A stretch of DNA of 64,000 bases from Acinetobacter pullicarnis (lineage in GTDB: Bacteria > Pseudomonadota > Gammaproteobacteria > Pseudomonadales > Moraxellaceae), in contig NZ_VCMZ01000001.1 in the NCBI RefSeq assembly GCF_006352475.1, positions 2,108,001 to 2,172,000 of the forward strand, written 5' to 3'. A model generated the notes under the pieces. That model did no database searches. It was not told where the DNA came from and saw only the letters and a list, made by a program, of their open reading frames with translations. Both the position numbers and the translations under genes were made by a program. Positions 47,935 to 57,051 of this stretch are shown piece by piece. Every line of letters begins with the position of its first letter. Within the stretch, counting starts at the first letter, position 1.

Positions 47935-48036
47935 ATGTGGTATTTTACATGGATTCTCGGCGTTCTAATGGCCTGTTTTGCAGGTGTATTGAGTGCGCTC
48001 TACATTGAGTCTCATCACGATTTAGACGAGGAATAA
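47935..48036 (+). CDS. cydX: Cytochrome bd oxidase small subunit CydX
   Basis: A 33-residue protein that falls below usual gene-size cut-offs. It reads MWYFTWILGVLMACFAGVL then a short tail with LYIESHHDLDEE. The MWYFxWILG start, single helix and acidic end are the CydX pattern. CydX sits beside CydA helices and stabilises the heme centre of the bd oxidase. A GAGGAG ribosome site lies 8 bases upstream. Gene order cydB-cydX-ybgE matches other bacteria. Confidence 0.93.
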   Translation: MWYFTWILGVLMACFAGVLSALYIESHHDLDEE

Positions 48037-48039
48037 AAC

Positions 48040-48336
48040 ATGACTGAAGTCGTAATGTTAGCAAAGCAAGCAAAGGTAAATAAATTTGCCATGGCCGTGT
48101 CATTTTTGTTGGCATTACCGCTTGCAGCCGTTTTACTCATTCACCCTGCTGCAATGTTAGATGCAAATGGGGGTTATAGTCATCGTGCCATGATGTTGAT
48201 CATGATTGGCATTTCGGGTGGCTTTGTACATGGTGTTGGATTTATACCTCGTTTCTGGTTATGGAAATGGTTATTTAGTCCTTTCATTGCCTGGCCACTG
48301 ATGATTTGGGGTTACTACACTTGGTTTATGGCCTAA
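48040..48336 (+). CDS. ybgE: Cyd operon protein YbgE
   Basis: A 98-residue membrane protein with two to three helices (about 17-40, 52-72, 76-97). Its GISGGFVHGVGFIPRFWLWKWLFSPFIAWPLMIWGYY is characteristic of YbgE. It is encoded 3 bp after cydX and ends the operon before a strong terminator. Its exact role is not established, but it is consistently associated with the bd oxidase. Confidence 0.85.
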   Translation: MTEVVMLAKQAKVNKFAMAVSFLLALPLAAVLLIHPAAMLDANGGYSHRAMMLIMIGISGGFVHGVGFIPRFWLWKWLFSPFIAWPLMIWGYYTWFMA

Positions 48337-48733
48337 GTCTGTAACATCCCTACAGTCTAAACTTAAACAGAAAAAGAGCGCATTGATTGCGCTCTTTTTC
48401 TATTTGGCGTGTCCCAATTCATCAGTCGGTCCCAAACATTGTGATGCTATGCCATCGTGATAAAAATGAGATCTTTTCGTTGAAACCTTGCAATGTGCCA
48501 GCCATATAAATCACCAACAAAAATAATCCGCTTTTTATTTCATAGCCTTTATTCACGGTCATTACAGCGAATGTGCAGCACACCACAAAGCCAAATTTGA
48601 ACGTGCAAAAATAAGCCTAGAATCACTTAAAATAGTTATAAAAAATATTCTCATTATCGTTAAAATTAAAGCGTACGCTAGTCTTTCGCTAGCTCACAAC
48701 AGTTCCTTCAATCCTTTAGTCGTGAGCGTCATA
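48337..48733. other. Intergenic region between cyd operon and pilus operon
   Basis: About 400 bp. The left end has the cyd terminator. The rest should hold the pilus promoter. No gene or regulator binding site was recognised. Confidence 0.5.
48371..48399 (+). terminator. Intrinsic terminator of the cyd operon
   Basis: A 12-bp perfect stem (AAAAAGAGCGCA/TGCGCTCTTTTT) with a 5-nt loop and T run lies 35 bp after the ybgE stop. It can act both ways. Confidence 0.9.
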
Positions 48734-49279
48734 ATGAATATTTATAAATCGTCACTCGTACTTTTAACCGGTTCAATCCTCTTATCTACCATCACACTGG
48801 CCGCGCCAGTGGTAACCTTCCAAGGAGAAGTTGCAGCACAAACCTGTCAAGCGACAATCAACGGTCAAACCAACGGCATCGTCTTGCTTCCAACCGTTTC
48901 AGTCGGTGAATTCACTGCCAAAAATAATACTGCTGGTTTAACCCCTTTTACGATTTCAATCTCTGGGTGTAGCGGGAAGGATCCTGAATTAAAAATTGGA
49001 ACCAAATTTCTCGGTCGTAATGTCACCAGTACTGGCAATCTAGGTAATCTCGCCAGCGTTTCACCGGCAAAAAATGTAGCGATTCAACTTACCCAAACGG
49101 CTGCAGGAACAGTTCCGGTCGTATTAAATGGGATTACCAAAGTGGATGGCTTAATCCTGCCACTCAACCAAGCCTCGACAAGCCATCAATTTGGGGCACG
49201 CTATATCGTTGATGAGGGCACGATACCAACGCCGGGTGCGATTACCGCAGTGGCTGAATATACCATTAGCTATCAATAA
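48734..49279 (+). CDS. Type 1-like fimbrial major pilin
   Basis: A 181-residue secreted protein. I start it at the ATG at 48734, giving a signal peptide that ends near TLAAP. The mature part opens VVTFQGEVAAQTCQATING, the usual first Cys region of FimA-type pilins, and the second Cys is in ISISGCSGKD. It ends in AEYTISYQ, a C-terminal beta-strand with the penultimate Tyr used in chaperone recognition. It would polymerise by donor-strand exchange to form the pilus rod. First gene of a four-gene chaperone-usher operon. Confidence 0.87.
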   Translation: MNIYKSSLVLLTGSILLSTITLAAPVVTFQGEVAAQTCQATINGQTNGIVLLPTVSVGEFTAKNNTAGLTPFTISISGCSGKDPELKIGTKFLGRNVTSTGNLGNLASVSPAKNVAIQLTQTAAGTVPVVLNGITKVDGLILPLNQASTSHQFGARYIVDEGTIPTPGAITAVAEYTISYQ

Positions 49280-49370
49280 TTTAAAAACTTAAGACCGCCA
49301 ATACGATTCTGCCTGCCATGCATGGCAGAATTTTAATTTGTTCTCTTTTATTTTTTAGTGTGCTTTCACT

Positions 49371-50123
49371 ATGAATTTTTATATCAATAATTTCGCACTA
49401 GCGATGCCCCTCTTGTTTAGCCTCCTCACCTCCTACAGCCAAGCTGGGGTGGTAATGACAGGAACTCGGGTCATTTTTCCGGCCAAACAAATGGAAAAAA
49501 CCATTCAACTGGAAAACAAAGATAACTTCCCCAATTTGGTTCAAGTATGGCTGGATAGTGGTGATGAAAGCGCTACCGCAGAAACCGCCAATGCGCCATT
49601 TATGGTTAGCCCCCAATTTTTTAAAATTGAAGCACAACAAGGGCAAATGCTACGTTTGATTTTTAGTGGTGATCAGAGCGCATTGCCAAGCGATCGTGAA
49701 AGCCTTTTTTATTTAAACTTTTCAGAAATGCCTGCGATCAAAAGCAGTGATATTGAAAAAAATAAACTGTTGGTGGTGTTTAGAAATCGCGTCAAAGTGC
49801 TTTATCGCCCCGAAGCCTTAAAAACCAGCGCTGCCAACATATCTGAGCAACTCAACTATACGATTAAAAAGCAGACCGACCACACCATCCGTATTCAGCT
49901 CAATAATCATAGCGCCTACTATGCCAATCTCAGCAAACTATCACTGCAGTTAAATGGCAAAGAAATTCAAAAAGAGGACAATATCACCATCGCACCACAG
50001 TCTGTTTTTGAATGGAAAATCACGCCAACAATCAAAGAGAACGCGGAGCTACAATTACAGATTGTGCTCATCAATGACTACGGCGCCACGATCAAATATC
50101 AACTGAAACACAGCCCAAGCTGA
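49371..50123 (+). CDS. Periplasmic fimbrial chaperone (PapD-like)
   Basis: A 250-residue protein with a signal peptide (to about residue 25, cleavage near SQAG). GTRVIFPAKQMEKTIQLENKDNFPNLVQVWLD is the N-terminal beta-strand with the conserved basic residues. FMVSPQFFKIEAQQGQMLRLIF and RESLFYLNFSEMPA complete the PapD-type first domain. It caps pilin subunits in the periplasm and delivers them to the usher. It lies 91 bp after the pilin and ends 9 bp before the usher. Confidence 0.9.
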   Translation: MNFYINNFALAMPLLFSLLTSYSQAGVVMTGTRVIFPAKQMEKTIQLENKDNFPNLVQVWLDSGDESATAETANAPFMVSPQFFKIEAQQGQMLRLIFSGDQSALPSDRESLFYLNFSEMPAIKSSDIEKNKLLVVFRNRVKVLYRPEALKTSAANISEQLNYTIKKQTDHTIRIQLNNHSAYYANLSKLSLQLNGKEIQKEDNITIAPQSVFEWKITPTIKENAELQLQIVLINDYGATIKYQLKHSPS

Positions 50124-50132
50124 GTCAAATTG

Positions 50133-52793
50133 ATGCGATCAGACATCCTGTTTATTTTCGCTACGGCTGTGCCTGTTTATTTAATCTTTGGCGTCATTCT
50201 TTCGACTTCACTTACGGCTGCGACAACGGAGAATCAAGGTATCGGTGCCGCAGATGAATATGTATTTGATGGCGCATTATTTCGTGGTTCTTCCTTTAAT
50301 CAAGAGACTGTGCTGCATTTAACCCAAGGAGAAAGTATTTCGCCTGGTCGTTATAAAGTAGATATTTACATCAATAACCATTTTTTTGAGCATCGCGATG
50401 TTCGCTTTATTCAAGATGCACAGCAGCATATTCAAGCCTGTTTCAACACAATGCAATTACAACGTGCATCGATTATCACGTTAATACCTGAAAAAATGGC
50501 CAAAACAGAAACAGAAACAGAAACAGAAACAGAAACAGAAACAGAAACAGAAACAGAAACAGAAAATTGTGCTTCATTGCAAAGCCTGATCGGCGCAGGT
50601 AGCAGCCAATTCGACTTTAAGCGTTTAAGGCTGAACTTAACGATTCCAAACAGTTTAATCAAACAAGTCCCAGCGGGCTATGTCAATCCGAGTGAATGGC
50701 GTATGGGTGAGTCAATTGGGTTTATTAACTACATCAGTAACGTTTACTATAATCGCTATGCAGCTATAGGGTTTAACCAACATCAAGATTCCGCTTATTT
50801 GGCATTAAACGGCGGCATTAACTTTGGACAATGGCAGTTCCGACAACAATCCAACTTAAACTATCAGCAGCACCATCTGCATTGGCGCAATCTACGTCGC
50901 TATCTTAAACGGCCAATCCCCAGTCTCAACAGTGAGCTTGCACTGGGCCAATTGAGCAGTATGGGTCGTTTTTTTTCAGGAATCAGTTTTAATGGAATCA
51001 GCCTGCATTCTGATGATCGTATGCTGCCCAACTCTAAGCAGGGTTATGCCCCTGTTATTCAAGGTGTTGCCAAAAGCAATGCCCGCGTTTCAGTTCAACA
51101 AAATGGTTATGAAATTTATCAAATCACGGTCGCACCGGGCCCATTTAAAATAAGTGATCTGTTCCCAACCAGCGCCAATGGTGACCTAAATGTCATTATT
51201 GATGAAGCAGATGGCAGCCGCTCAAACTTTCGTGTGCCCTTCTCTGCTGTCGCTGAATCTGTACGGCTAGGTGCATTTAAATATAGCTTTGATCTGGGCA
51301 AAACCCGTGACACGCAAAATGACCGTATCTTTGCCAATCTCACCACCCAATATGGATTCAGCAATACCATCACACTCAATAGCGGCTTCAGGATTGCCAA
51401 TCACTATCAAGCCATTGTACTGGGCAGTGCCTATACCCATCGAATTGGTGCTTTTGGCGCAAATCTGACGCTTTCTCGTAGCACAGCTCAACAACAGGCC
51501 AGCCAAAAAGGCTGGATGTTGGCAGGCAACTACAGCAAAACCATCCAGCCAACCAAAACCACAATTGCCCTCAGTGCCTATCGGGTTTCCAATTCAGGTT
51601 ATCTTGAACTCACCGATTTGATTCGCTTAGATCAACGCAAACCAACAGGGCGTATTTCTCGTACCAATTCCACACAAGCCAATTCTCGCTTCACGCTTTC
51701 AGTCAATCAAGCCTTGGGCCGTTTCGGTGGGATCTATCTTTCTGCATCCGCGCAACAGTATCGGGCAAAACGTCCCAATGACAACCAGTTCCAACTCGGC
51801 TATAGCAAATCATTGGCGAATGGACTTTCCATAAACCTTACCGCAACGCGACTTAAACGAGGTCTTACTCCAACCGATCAAGAAAGCCCATCCCGTCTTC
51901 CGAGTGTAATCTCAAATCCTAAGGACCAACATCATGCCAGAACAGAAACCAGTTTTGGCTTGTCAATTGCCATGCCACTGGGTCTAAAAAGCGCACAAAA
52001 ATCGCATCAACTGATGCTGTCGGCCTACCACAATACCAATCAAAATGACTATCAAGCCAATTTAAGCGGTGCGATCCTACAACGTCCCGACCTGCACTAT
52101 AGTCTGGGGGTCAATTATGAGGATGCCTCACAGCAACGTCATTGGAATGCATCCATCCAGAAGCATAGCCCAAATGCCAACATTGATGTCAATGCAGCTA
52201 TGGGGCAGCACTTTTGGCAAGCCGCTGCCAATATACAAGGTGCATTGGCAATACATGCGGGTGGCATTACTTTTGGTGGCTATTTGTCTGATACCTTTGC
52301 CTTAATTGAGGCACAAGGTGCGCAAGGCGCCAAAGTTTTAAACACCCAAGACAGCACAATTAATAGTTATGGCTTTGCCCTGTTACCGGCATTAACCCCC
52401 TATCACTACAATACGATTGCGCTGAGCCCAGAAGGCATGTCTAGTCAAGCTGAGTTGGTTGCTGGTCAGCAACGGGTTGCACCCTACGCAGGTGCTGCCA
52501 TTAAAATTAAATTTACCACTCATCAAGGCTTTGCCTTTCTGGTTCAAAGCACACTTGCAGATGGGGTTGCTGTCCCCATGGGAGCCGATGTTTTTGATCA
52601 ATCTGCCAATAATATCGGCATTGTCGGGCAAAATGGTCAAATCTACTTTCGGTCAGAACAGTCCAAGGGTGAACTAAGCATTAAATGGGGCGAAAATGAA
52701 CAAGAGGCTTGCAGCATTCACTATGCGCTCACATCACAACAAATTCGCATCCCCCTAACCAAATTCTCCGCAATTTGTAAAGTAGAGCAATAA
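50133..52793 (+). CDS. Outer-membrane fimbrial usher (FimD/PapC-like)
   Basis: An 886-residue usher. The N-terminal domain begins after the signal peptide with DEYVFDGALFRGSSFNQETVLHLTQGESISPGRYKVDIYINNHF. The barrel and plug include YAPVIQGVAKSNARVSVQQNGYEIYQITVAPGPFKISDLFPTSANGDLNVIIDEADGS, a hallmark segment. The C-terminal domain ends with two Cys (EACSIHY, AICKVE). It forms the assembly and secretion pore. Odd feature: a run of ten ACAGAA hexamers (50505-50564) codes a Glu-Thr dipeptide repeat in the N-terminal domain. I start at the ATG at 50133. The stop is 1 bp from the next gene. Confidence 0.92.
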   Translation: MRSDILFIFATAVPVYLIFGVILSTSLTAATTENQGIGAADEYVFDGALFRGSSFNQETVLHLTQGESISPGRYKVDIYINNHFFEHRDVRFIQDAQQHIQACFNTMQLQRASIITLIPEKMAKTETETETETETETETETETENCASLQSLIGAGSSQFDFKRLRLNLTIPNSLIKQVPAGYVNPSEWRMGESIGFINYISNVYYNRYAAIGFNQHQDSAYLALNGGINFGQWQFRQQSNLNYQQHHLHWRNLRRYLKRPIPSLNSELALGQLSSMGRFFSGISFNGISLHSDDRMLPNSKQGYAPVIQGVAKSNARVSVQQNGYEIYQITVAPGPFKISDLFPTSANGDLNVIIDEADGSRSNFRVPFSAVAESVRLGAFKYSFDLGKTRDTQNDRIFANLTTQYGFSNTITLNSGFRIANHYQAIVLGSAYTHRIGAFGANLTLSRSTAQQQASQKGWMLAGNYSKTIQPTKTTIALSAYRVSNSGYLELTDLIRLDQRKPTGRISRTNSTQANSRFTLSVNQALGRFGGIYLSASAQQYRAKRPNDNQFQLGYSKSLANGLSINLTATRLKRGLTPTDQESPSRLPSVISNPKDQHHARTETSFGLSIAMPLGLKSAQKSHQLMLSAYHNTNQNDYQANLSGAILQRPDLHYSLGVNYEDASQQRHWNASIQKHSPNANIDVNAAMGQHFWQAAANIQGALAIHAGGITFGGYLSDTFALIEAQGAQGAKVLNTQDSTINSYGFALLPALTPYHYNTIALSPEGMSSQAELVAGQQRVAPYAGAAIKIKFTTHQGFAFLVQSTLADGVAVPMGADVFDQSANNIGIVGQNGQIYFRSEQSKGELSIKWGENEQEACSIHYALTSQQIRIPLTKFSAICKVEQ
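50505..50564 (+). repeat. Ten-copy ACAGAA hexanucleotide microsatellite in the usher gene
   Basis: Sixty uninterrupted bases of ACAGAA encode alternating Thr and Glu. The unit is a multiple of three, so slippage changes length but not frame. Confidence 0.95.
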
Positions 52794-52794
52794 T

Positions 52795-54108
52795 ATGCGC
52801 CCTATACTTGGAAACTACTTCAGCCTCGGATTGCTGGGCACTGTTTTGTGTACTGCTTTGTGTTTGGCCAGTACTGCACAAGCCAGTTGCAGCTCAAGCA
52901 AGCTCACCCGTACTGGAAATGAATACGCTGCAACGATTAGCTTTGCCAAACTCAATCTCAGTTCAGACTACTTACAACCTGCAGGCACCTTGTTGGGCAG
53001 TCGTATTGTTGCACCCACCGCACATCAACTTATGGGTGCCAATGCCCGCTCCATTCTTTGGAGCTGTGATGAAGCGGATTTAGGTTCGATCTATTTTCTG
53101 GTCGCCACCAATGGCGATGATCGCTTGGCCGGTTATTGGGAAGTTGGTGCAGCTGATGGCTTGAGTCATGTTTATGCGACTTGGTGGGAATACATTGGCT
53201 TAAAACAAAGCATGGCGGGCGTTGATATTACTCGTTTTTGGAAAAAAGTTCCCATCACTTCATTTGAACGGAATAACCGAAAAATCAATATTCGACTCAT
53301 GGACCTTCCCCCACTCGAAGCCAGTCTGTATAAAATCAGCAGCCTACCGCCCATCATTGGCAGCAACAGTAACGCTTGTAATCGGATGGGCAGTTCAGGC
53401 CTATATGACTGTCAACAACCGAATAGTTATCTGCAACTGTCGGGGGATGCCAATGTTGGTTTTGACTTTGCACATGATTATGTGGGTGAAGATTCGAGTC
53501 TTCAGCATCGCTTTATGAGTGACAACAATGGCTTCGCTTATGGACTCCATCACACCGGGCCTCTCACCAGAACCGAAACCTGTGTTGCAAGAAATGCAAC
53601 ACCACTGATTCAATTTCCCACCATGTCCGCATTACATTTACAGCAAGGTGACAGTGCGCAAGCCGATTTCTCGGTCACCATTGAATGTAGTGATCAAGTA
53701 CACTCTGGGACGGACTCAGGTCAAACTGCGATTGCCTTTGAAATTTCCAATAACGCTTATGCTGTTGCACAGAATCTAGGCTTGTTACAAGCCAATGGCG
53801 CAGTGAACTATTTACTTTCAGATCAATATCAATCGAACTCAGATTTGGCACAAGGGGTCGGCATTCGACTTAAAAATGCAATTTCAGGCAAGCAAATCTT
53901 ATTTACTCATCCTGCTACCGGATTAGGCGGTGGAGAAAGTCTGGGTTGGTATCCGGTTTTAGAGGGTGCTTCCAGAGTCGGTCGATTGCAATCGGGCTAC
54001 AGCAGTTATTTGCAAAATTACACTGCGATCTTGGAAGCATTGCCTGGGCTCAACGTAACGCCCGGAAAAATTAAAGCCACGGCAACCGTCGTCGTAAAAG
54101 TGCAATGA
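52795..54108 (+). CDS. Fimbrial tip adhesin-like protein
   Basis: A 437-residue secreted protein with a signal peptide (to about residue 30, cleavage near TAQAS). The first half is a probable lectin or receptor domain with several Cys, and the second half a pilin-type domain (Cys in RTETCVARN and VTIECSDQ, ending ATATVVVKVQ). This two-domain layout at the end of a chaperone-usher operon fits a tip adhesin. The receptor cannot be predicted. The ATG is 1 bp after the usher stop. Followed by a strong terminator. Confidence 0.8.
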   Translation: MRPILGNYFSLGLLGTVLCTALCLASTAQASCSSSKLTRTGNEYAATISFAKLNLSSDYLQPAGTLLGSRIVAPTAHQLMGANARSILWSCDEADLGSIYFLVATNGDDRLAGYWEVGAADGLSHVYATWWEYIGLKQSMAGVDITRFWKKVPITSFERNNRKINIRLMDLPPLEASLYKISSLPPIIGSNSNACNRMGSSGLYDCQQPNSYLQLSGDANVGFDFAHDYVGEDSSLQHRFMSDNNGFAYGLHHTGPLTRTETCVARNATPLIQFPTMSALHLQQGDSAQADFSVTIECSDQVHSGTDSGQTAIAFEISNNAYAVAQNLGLLQANGAVNYLLSDQYQSNSDLAQGVGIRLKNAISGKQILFTHPATGLGGGESLGWYPVLEGASRVGRLQSGYSSYLQNYTAILEALPGLNVTPGKIKATATVVVKVQ

Positions 54109-54121
54109 ACATTGTTCAAAT

Positions 54122-54146
54122 AAAAGAGCGCAGTCAGCGCTCTTTT
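54122..54146. terminator. Terminator between pilus operon and TonB receptor gene
   Basis: A 10-bp perfect stem (AAAAGAGCGC/GCGCTCTTTT) with a 5-nt loop lies between convergent stops. A and T runs on either side suit both directions. Confidence 0.88.
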
Positions 54147-54193
54147 AACAAAGTTTAATTGTTCAATGTTCAATCGTTCAGTTTCACAATCGC

Positions 54194-56404
54194 TTAGTAT
54201 TTAAAATTCATCGTCAACATATAGCTTCTTGGATCACCGAAATACCCTGCTTTATAACTTGGCGTGATGCGAGTGTAATAGGTTTTATTAAACAGATTAT
54301 TCACATTCATGGTGACATTAATTTTTGGACTAATATCATATGCTGCATACAAGCTACCCAATACGTAGGCCTTTTGCGTCAGCGCTTTTTCAAAAGGTTG
54401 ATCAGCCGTCCCTATTTTAATTTGTGCAGTGCTTGAATCGTACCAATTCAGTCCAGCCCCAACTTTAAGCCCAGATAAAGCTTGGTCAAAGGCATAATTT
54501 ACAAATAATTTAGCATCTTGGTTCGGCATTGAGGTATTTAAACGCTTACCCGCTTTATTCTCGGTTTTGTTGTAGGCATAGCCTGCACTTAAACTCAATT
54601 GATCGGTGAGTTGCCCAACGGCCTGCAGCTCTATGCCTTTGGTGGTAGTATTGTTTGCAGCGCGATAGCGTACATCACGGCCATTGGGACTTATATAATT
54701 GGGATCAATCTCAGCCATATTGTCTTTTTTAGTCCGATATACCGCAGCATTTAAATTCAGGCGCTCATCCAACAAACTATTTTTAAGCCCAAACTCAATA
54801 CTACTGCCTTCCTCAGGATCTAAATACTGATCATGAATATCCAGATTATATTGTGGCTTAAAGATTTCGGTATAACTGGTATAAATCGTGGTATTGGGTG
54901 TTAGATCAAAGGTTGTTGCAATATAAGGTACAAAGACAGCATTGCGTTTTTGCTCATTGCTGGTCTTGATTAAATCCCCATAATGATAAGTTTTAAGTTT
55001 GCTTTCCCAGTGACTGACACGACCACCTGCAAATAATTTCCAACGATCCGTTAAATGCCAACGTGTATTTAAAAAAGCTCCCAACTGCTTACTTTCTGTA
55101 GTTTTATCTCCAAGACCGCTACGTTCTGTATCGAAGTCTGGTAGCTGAGCGCCGTCAAATGCATGACTATTTTCGATTGTCTGCCCTTTGGGATAATGCA
55201 TGCCATATTCCTCAGCATTGCGCGTCCATCCATTTAAGCCAAATACCACTTGGTGCTCACGCTCAAATAAATTGAACTTGCCATTTACCGTTGCATCAAA
55301 GCTATGTTGCTTTAAATAGCCCTCACTTGCCCAATAGGAATAACTCAGTCCTGAGCCATCGCTGTTCATACTGCCGTTAAATGGCCAGAAATTCTTCAAT
55401 GACCCCGCTAAGGTCTGATAGCTATAGGCTAATTTAGCTTGCCACTGATCATTCAATGCTTGATCTAAATAAATATAATAATTTTTATGGGTTCGCGTCC
55501 AACGCACCCAATCACTACTTGCGATATTGTCTTTGGGCTTAAAATCGGTTTCAGTACCATCCGCATAAAAAATAGGTGAAACATTTCCAAGCCCCTTAGG
55601 ATCATCCTTTTGATAATCCATCCCCAACGTTAATGTCGTAGTGTCTGTCAGTTGCGAGGTTAATGCACCCGATAAGACAAGATTATTTTTCTCATAATGC
55701 TGGCGTCCTGTATCACTACGGCTATAGGCGGCAATAAAACGCCCATTCAATTTTTCATCAGCCAATATCGCCCCAGAAACATCGCCTACATAGCGTTGCG
55801 TATTCCAACGCCCATAACCCACGCTTCCCGATGCTTGAAATTCACTGCTTGGCCGCTTATGAATCATATTAATACTGGCTGAGGGTTCACCTAAACCCGT
55901 GGTTAAACCTGTGACACCTTTAAGCACTTCAATATGGTCATAAATGGCGCTGTCATAAGCAGGGATTGCTAAAACTGAAGCACCCGTACCTGAATAAGCC
56001 GTTGTTATGCCATCAATCTGAATATTATCAACATTAAAGCCGCGTGCACTAAAGCTCACCCGCTCACTGTCATTGTTACTGACATTAATACCAACCACTT
56101 GATTTAACACCTCAGCCAAGCTGGTCAACCCCTGATCTTGGATCTGTTGCTGAGTCACAACACTGACCGTTTGTGGCGTATCTTTTAATGAAATATCCAT
56201 TTTGGTCGCCATGCTTGAGTTTGGCTTAATATATTTTTTTGAATGTTCCGTCAGCTTTTCTTCAACAAGACCATGCACAATAATCGTCGGCAAACTTTGT
56301 ACAGTTTCATCAGCGGTAGGACTCGATTCTAAATCCATCGCTAAAACAAACGTCGGTAGAGCCAATAAAGCATAAAATAACGGCGTGAAATATGGGAGGC
56401 GCAT
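54194..56404 (-). CDS. TonB-dependent siderophore receptor
   Basis: A 736-residue outer-membrane receptor. I start at the ATG at 56402-56404, giving a standard signal peptide (MRLPYFTPLFYALLALP, cleavage near VLA). An ATG 33 bp upstream is possible but lies inside the Fur-like box. The plug has DTPQTVSVVTQQQIQDQG, RGFNVDNIQIDG and PSASINMIHKRPS. The barrel ends in YMLTMNFKY with a terminal aromatic residue. This plug pattern is typical of hydroxamate/ferri-siderophore receptors (FhuE/FpvA group). Uptake is powered by TonB. A TetR regulator lies upstream on the same strand. Confidence 0.87.
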   Translation of the reverse strand: MRLPYFTPLFYALLALPTFVLAMDLESSPTADETVQSLPTIIVHGLVEEKLTEHSKKYIKPNSSMATKMDISLKDTPQTVSVVTQQQIQDQGLTSLAEVLNQVVGINVSNNDSERVSFSARGFNVDNIQIDGITTAYSGTGASVLAIPAYDSAIYDHIEVLKGVTGLTTGLGEPSASINMIHKRPSSEFQASGSVGYGRWNTQRYVGDVSGAILADEKLNGRFIAAYSRSDTGRQHYEKNNLVLSGALTSQLTDTTTLTLGMDYQKDDPKGLGNVSPIFYADGTETDFKPKDNIASSDWVRWTRTHKNYYIYLDQALNDQWQAKLAYSYQTLAGSLKNFWPFNGSMNSDGSGLSYSYWASEGYLKQHSFDATVNGKFNLFEREHQVVFGLNGWTRNAEEYGMHYPKGQTIENSHAFDGAQLPDFDTERSGLGDKTTESKQLGAFLNTRWHLTDRWKLFAGGRVSHWESKLKTYHYGDLIKTSNEQKRNAVFVPYIATTFDLTPNTTIYTSYTEIFKPQYNLDIHDQYLDPEEGSSIEFGLKNSLLDERLNLNAAVYRTKKDNMAEIDPNYISPNGRDVRYRAANNTTTKGIELQAVGQLTDQLSLSAGYAYNKTENKAGKRLNTSMPNQDAKLFVNYAFDQALSGLKVGAGLNWYDSSTAQIKIGTADQPFEKALTQKAYVLGSLYAAYDISPKINVTMNVNNLFNKTYYTRITPSYKAGYFGDPRSYMLTMNFKY

Positions 56405-56428
56405 AGAAAACACACATGAAAACGAATT

Positions 56429-56441
56429 GATATTCATTATC
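56429..56441. promoter_or_regulatory. Fur-box-like site upstream of the TonB receptor
   Basis: GATATT-C-ATTATC has the 6-1-6 form of a Fur site and sits 25-37 bp upstream of the preferred start. Match to the full 19-bp consensus is only moderate. Iron repression is plausible, not shown. Confidence 0.5.
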
Positions 56442-56463
56442 ATCTGTGTTGCAGAAATTAACA

Positions 56464-56477
56464 ATAGACCAGTCTAT
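56464..56477. promoter_or_regulatory. Palindromic TetR-type operator upstream of the TonB receptor
   Basis: ATAGACCAGTCTAT is an almost perfect 14-bp palindrome between the TetR stop and the receptor start. It resembles the ATAGACYRGTCTAT boxes bound by LmrA/YxaF-type TetR repressors. The adjacent TetR protein is the likely ligand. Confidence 0.6.
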
Positions 56478-56499
56478 ATAATTTCAATATTTTGAATTT

Positions 56500-57051
56500 T
56501 TATTTCACAAACAGCTGTGGAATATGCGTAGATAAGGTTCGCAATGGATCGAGATTTTTATGTATTAATGCCAGTACCACAGCCCCCTCTAATAACATCA
56601 CCAATAGTGTAGTCAGTTGCTCCGCTTCTGCCGCTGAATAATGATCTTGTTGAAGTTTATTCTGACAAACCTCCATCCAGTTCTGCATGACTTGCTTGGT
56701 CGCAACCTGAATGCGTTCAACATCATATGAGGTTTTGGAGACAGCCATCACCAAGGGTAGGCTGGCTGAAAGCCCCGCTTGTTGAAAGTAATCAATCACC
56801 ATTTCGATATAGGCTTGCATCGCGGCCAATGCCGTCGAATGTTGTGCAAACAAGTCAATGGTCGCTTGTTTTAATACCCCACCAAAGTACACAATCGCCT
56901 GTTCTGCAATCTGTTCCTTGCCTTCTGGAAAATAATGATAAAGAGAACCTTTGGGAATACCGGCTTCTTGAATAATCTGATTAATTCCAGTTGCGGTATA
57001 CCCTTGTAGACTAAACAGCTCTGCGGCTTTGGTCAGTATTTTTTCTTTCAT
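56500..57051 (-). CDS. TetR-family regulator (LmrA/YxaF-like) upstream of the TonB receptor
   Basis: A 183-residue repressor. The N-terminal helix-turn-helix reads ILTKAAELFSLQGYTATGINQIIQEAGIPKGSLYHYFPEGKEQIAEQAI, close to the LmrA/YxaF subgroup of TetR. I start at the ATG at 57049-57051; a TTG five codons earlier is less likely. It is followed at 36 bp by a GACCAGTC palindrome and then the TonB receptor gene. Repression of the receptor, perhaps relieved by a siderophore or related ligand, is plausible. This is inference. Confidence 0.82.
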   Translation of the reverse strand: MKEKILTKAAELFSLQGYTATGINQIIQEAGIPKGSLYHYFPEGKEQIAEQAIVYFGGVLKQATIDLFAQHSTALAAMQAYIEMVIDYFQQAGLSASLPLVMAVSKTSYDVERIQVATKQVMQNWMEVCQNKLQQDHYSAAEAEQLTTLLVMLLEGAVVLALIHKNLDPLRTLSTHIPQLFVK

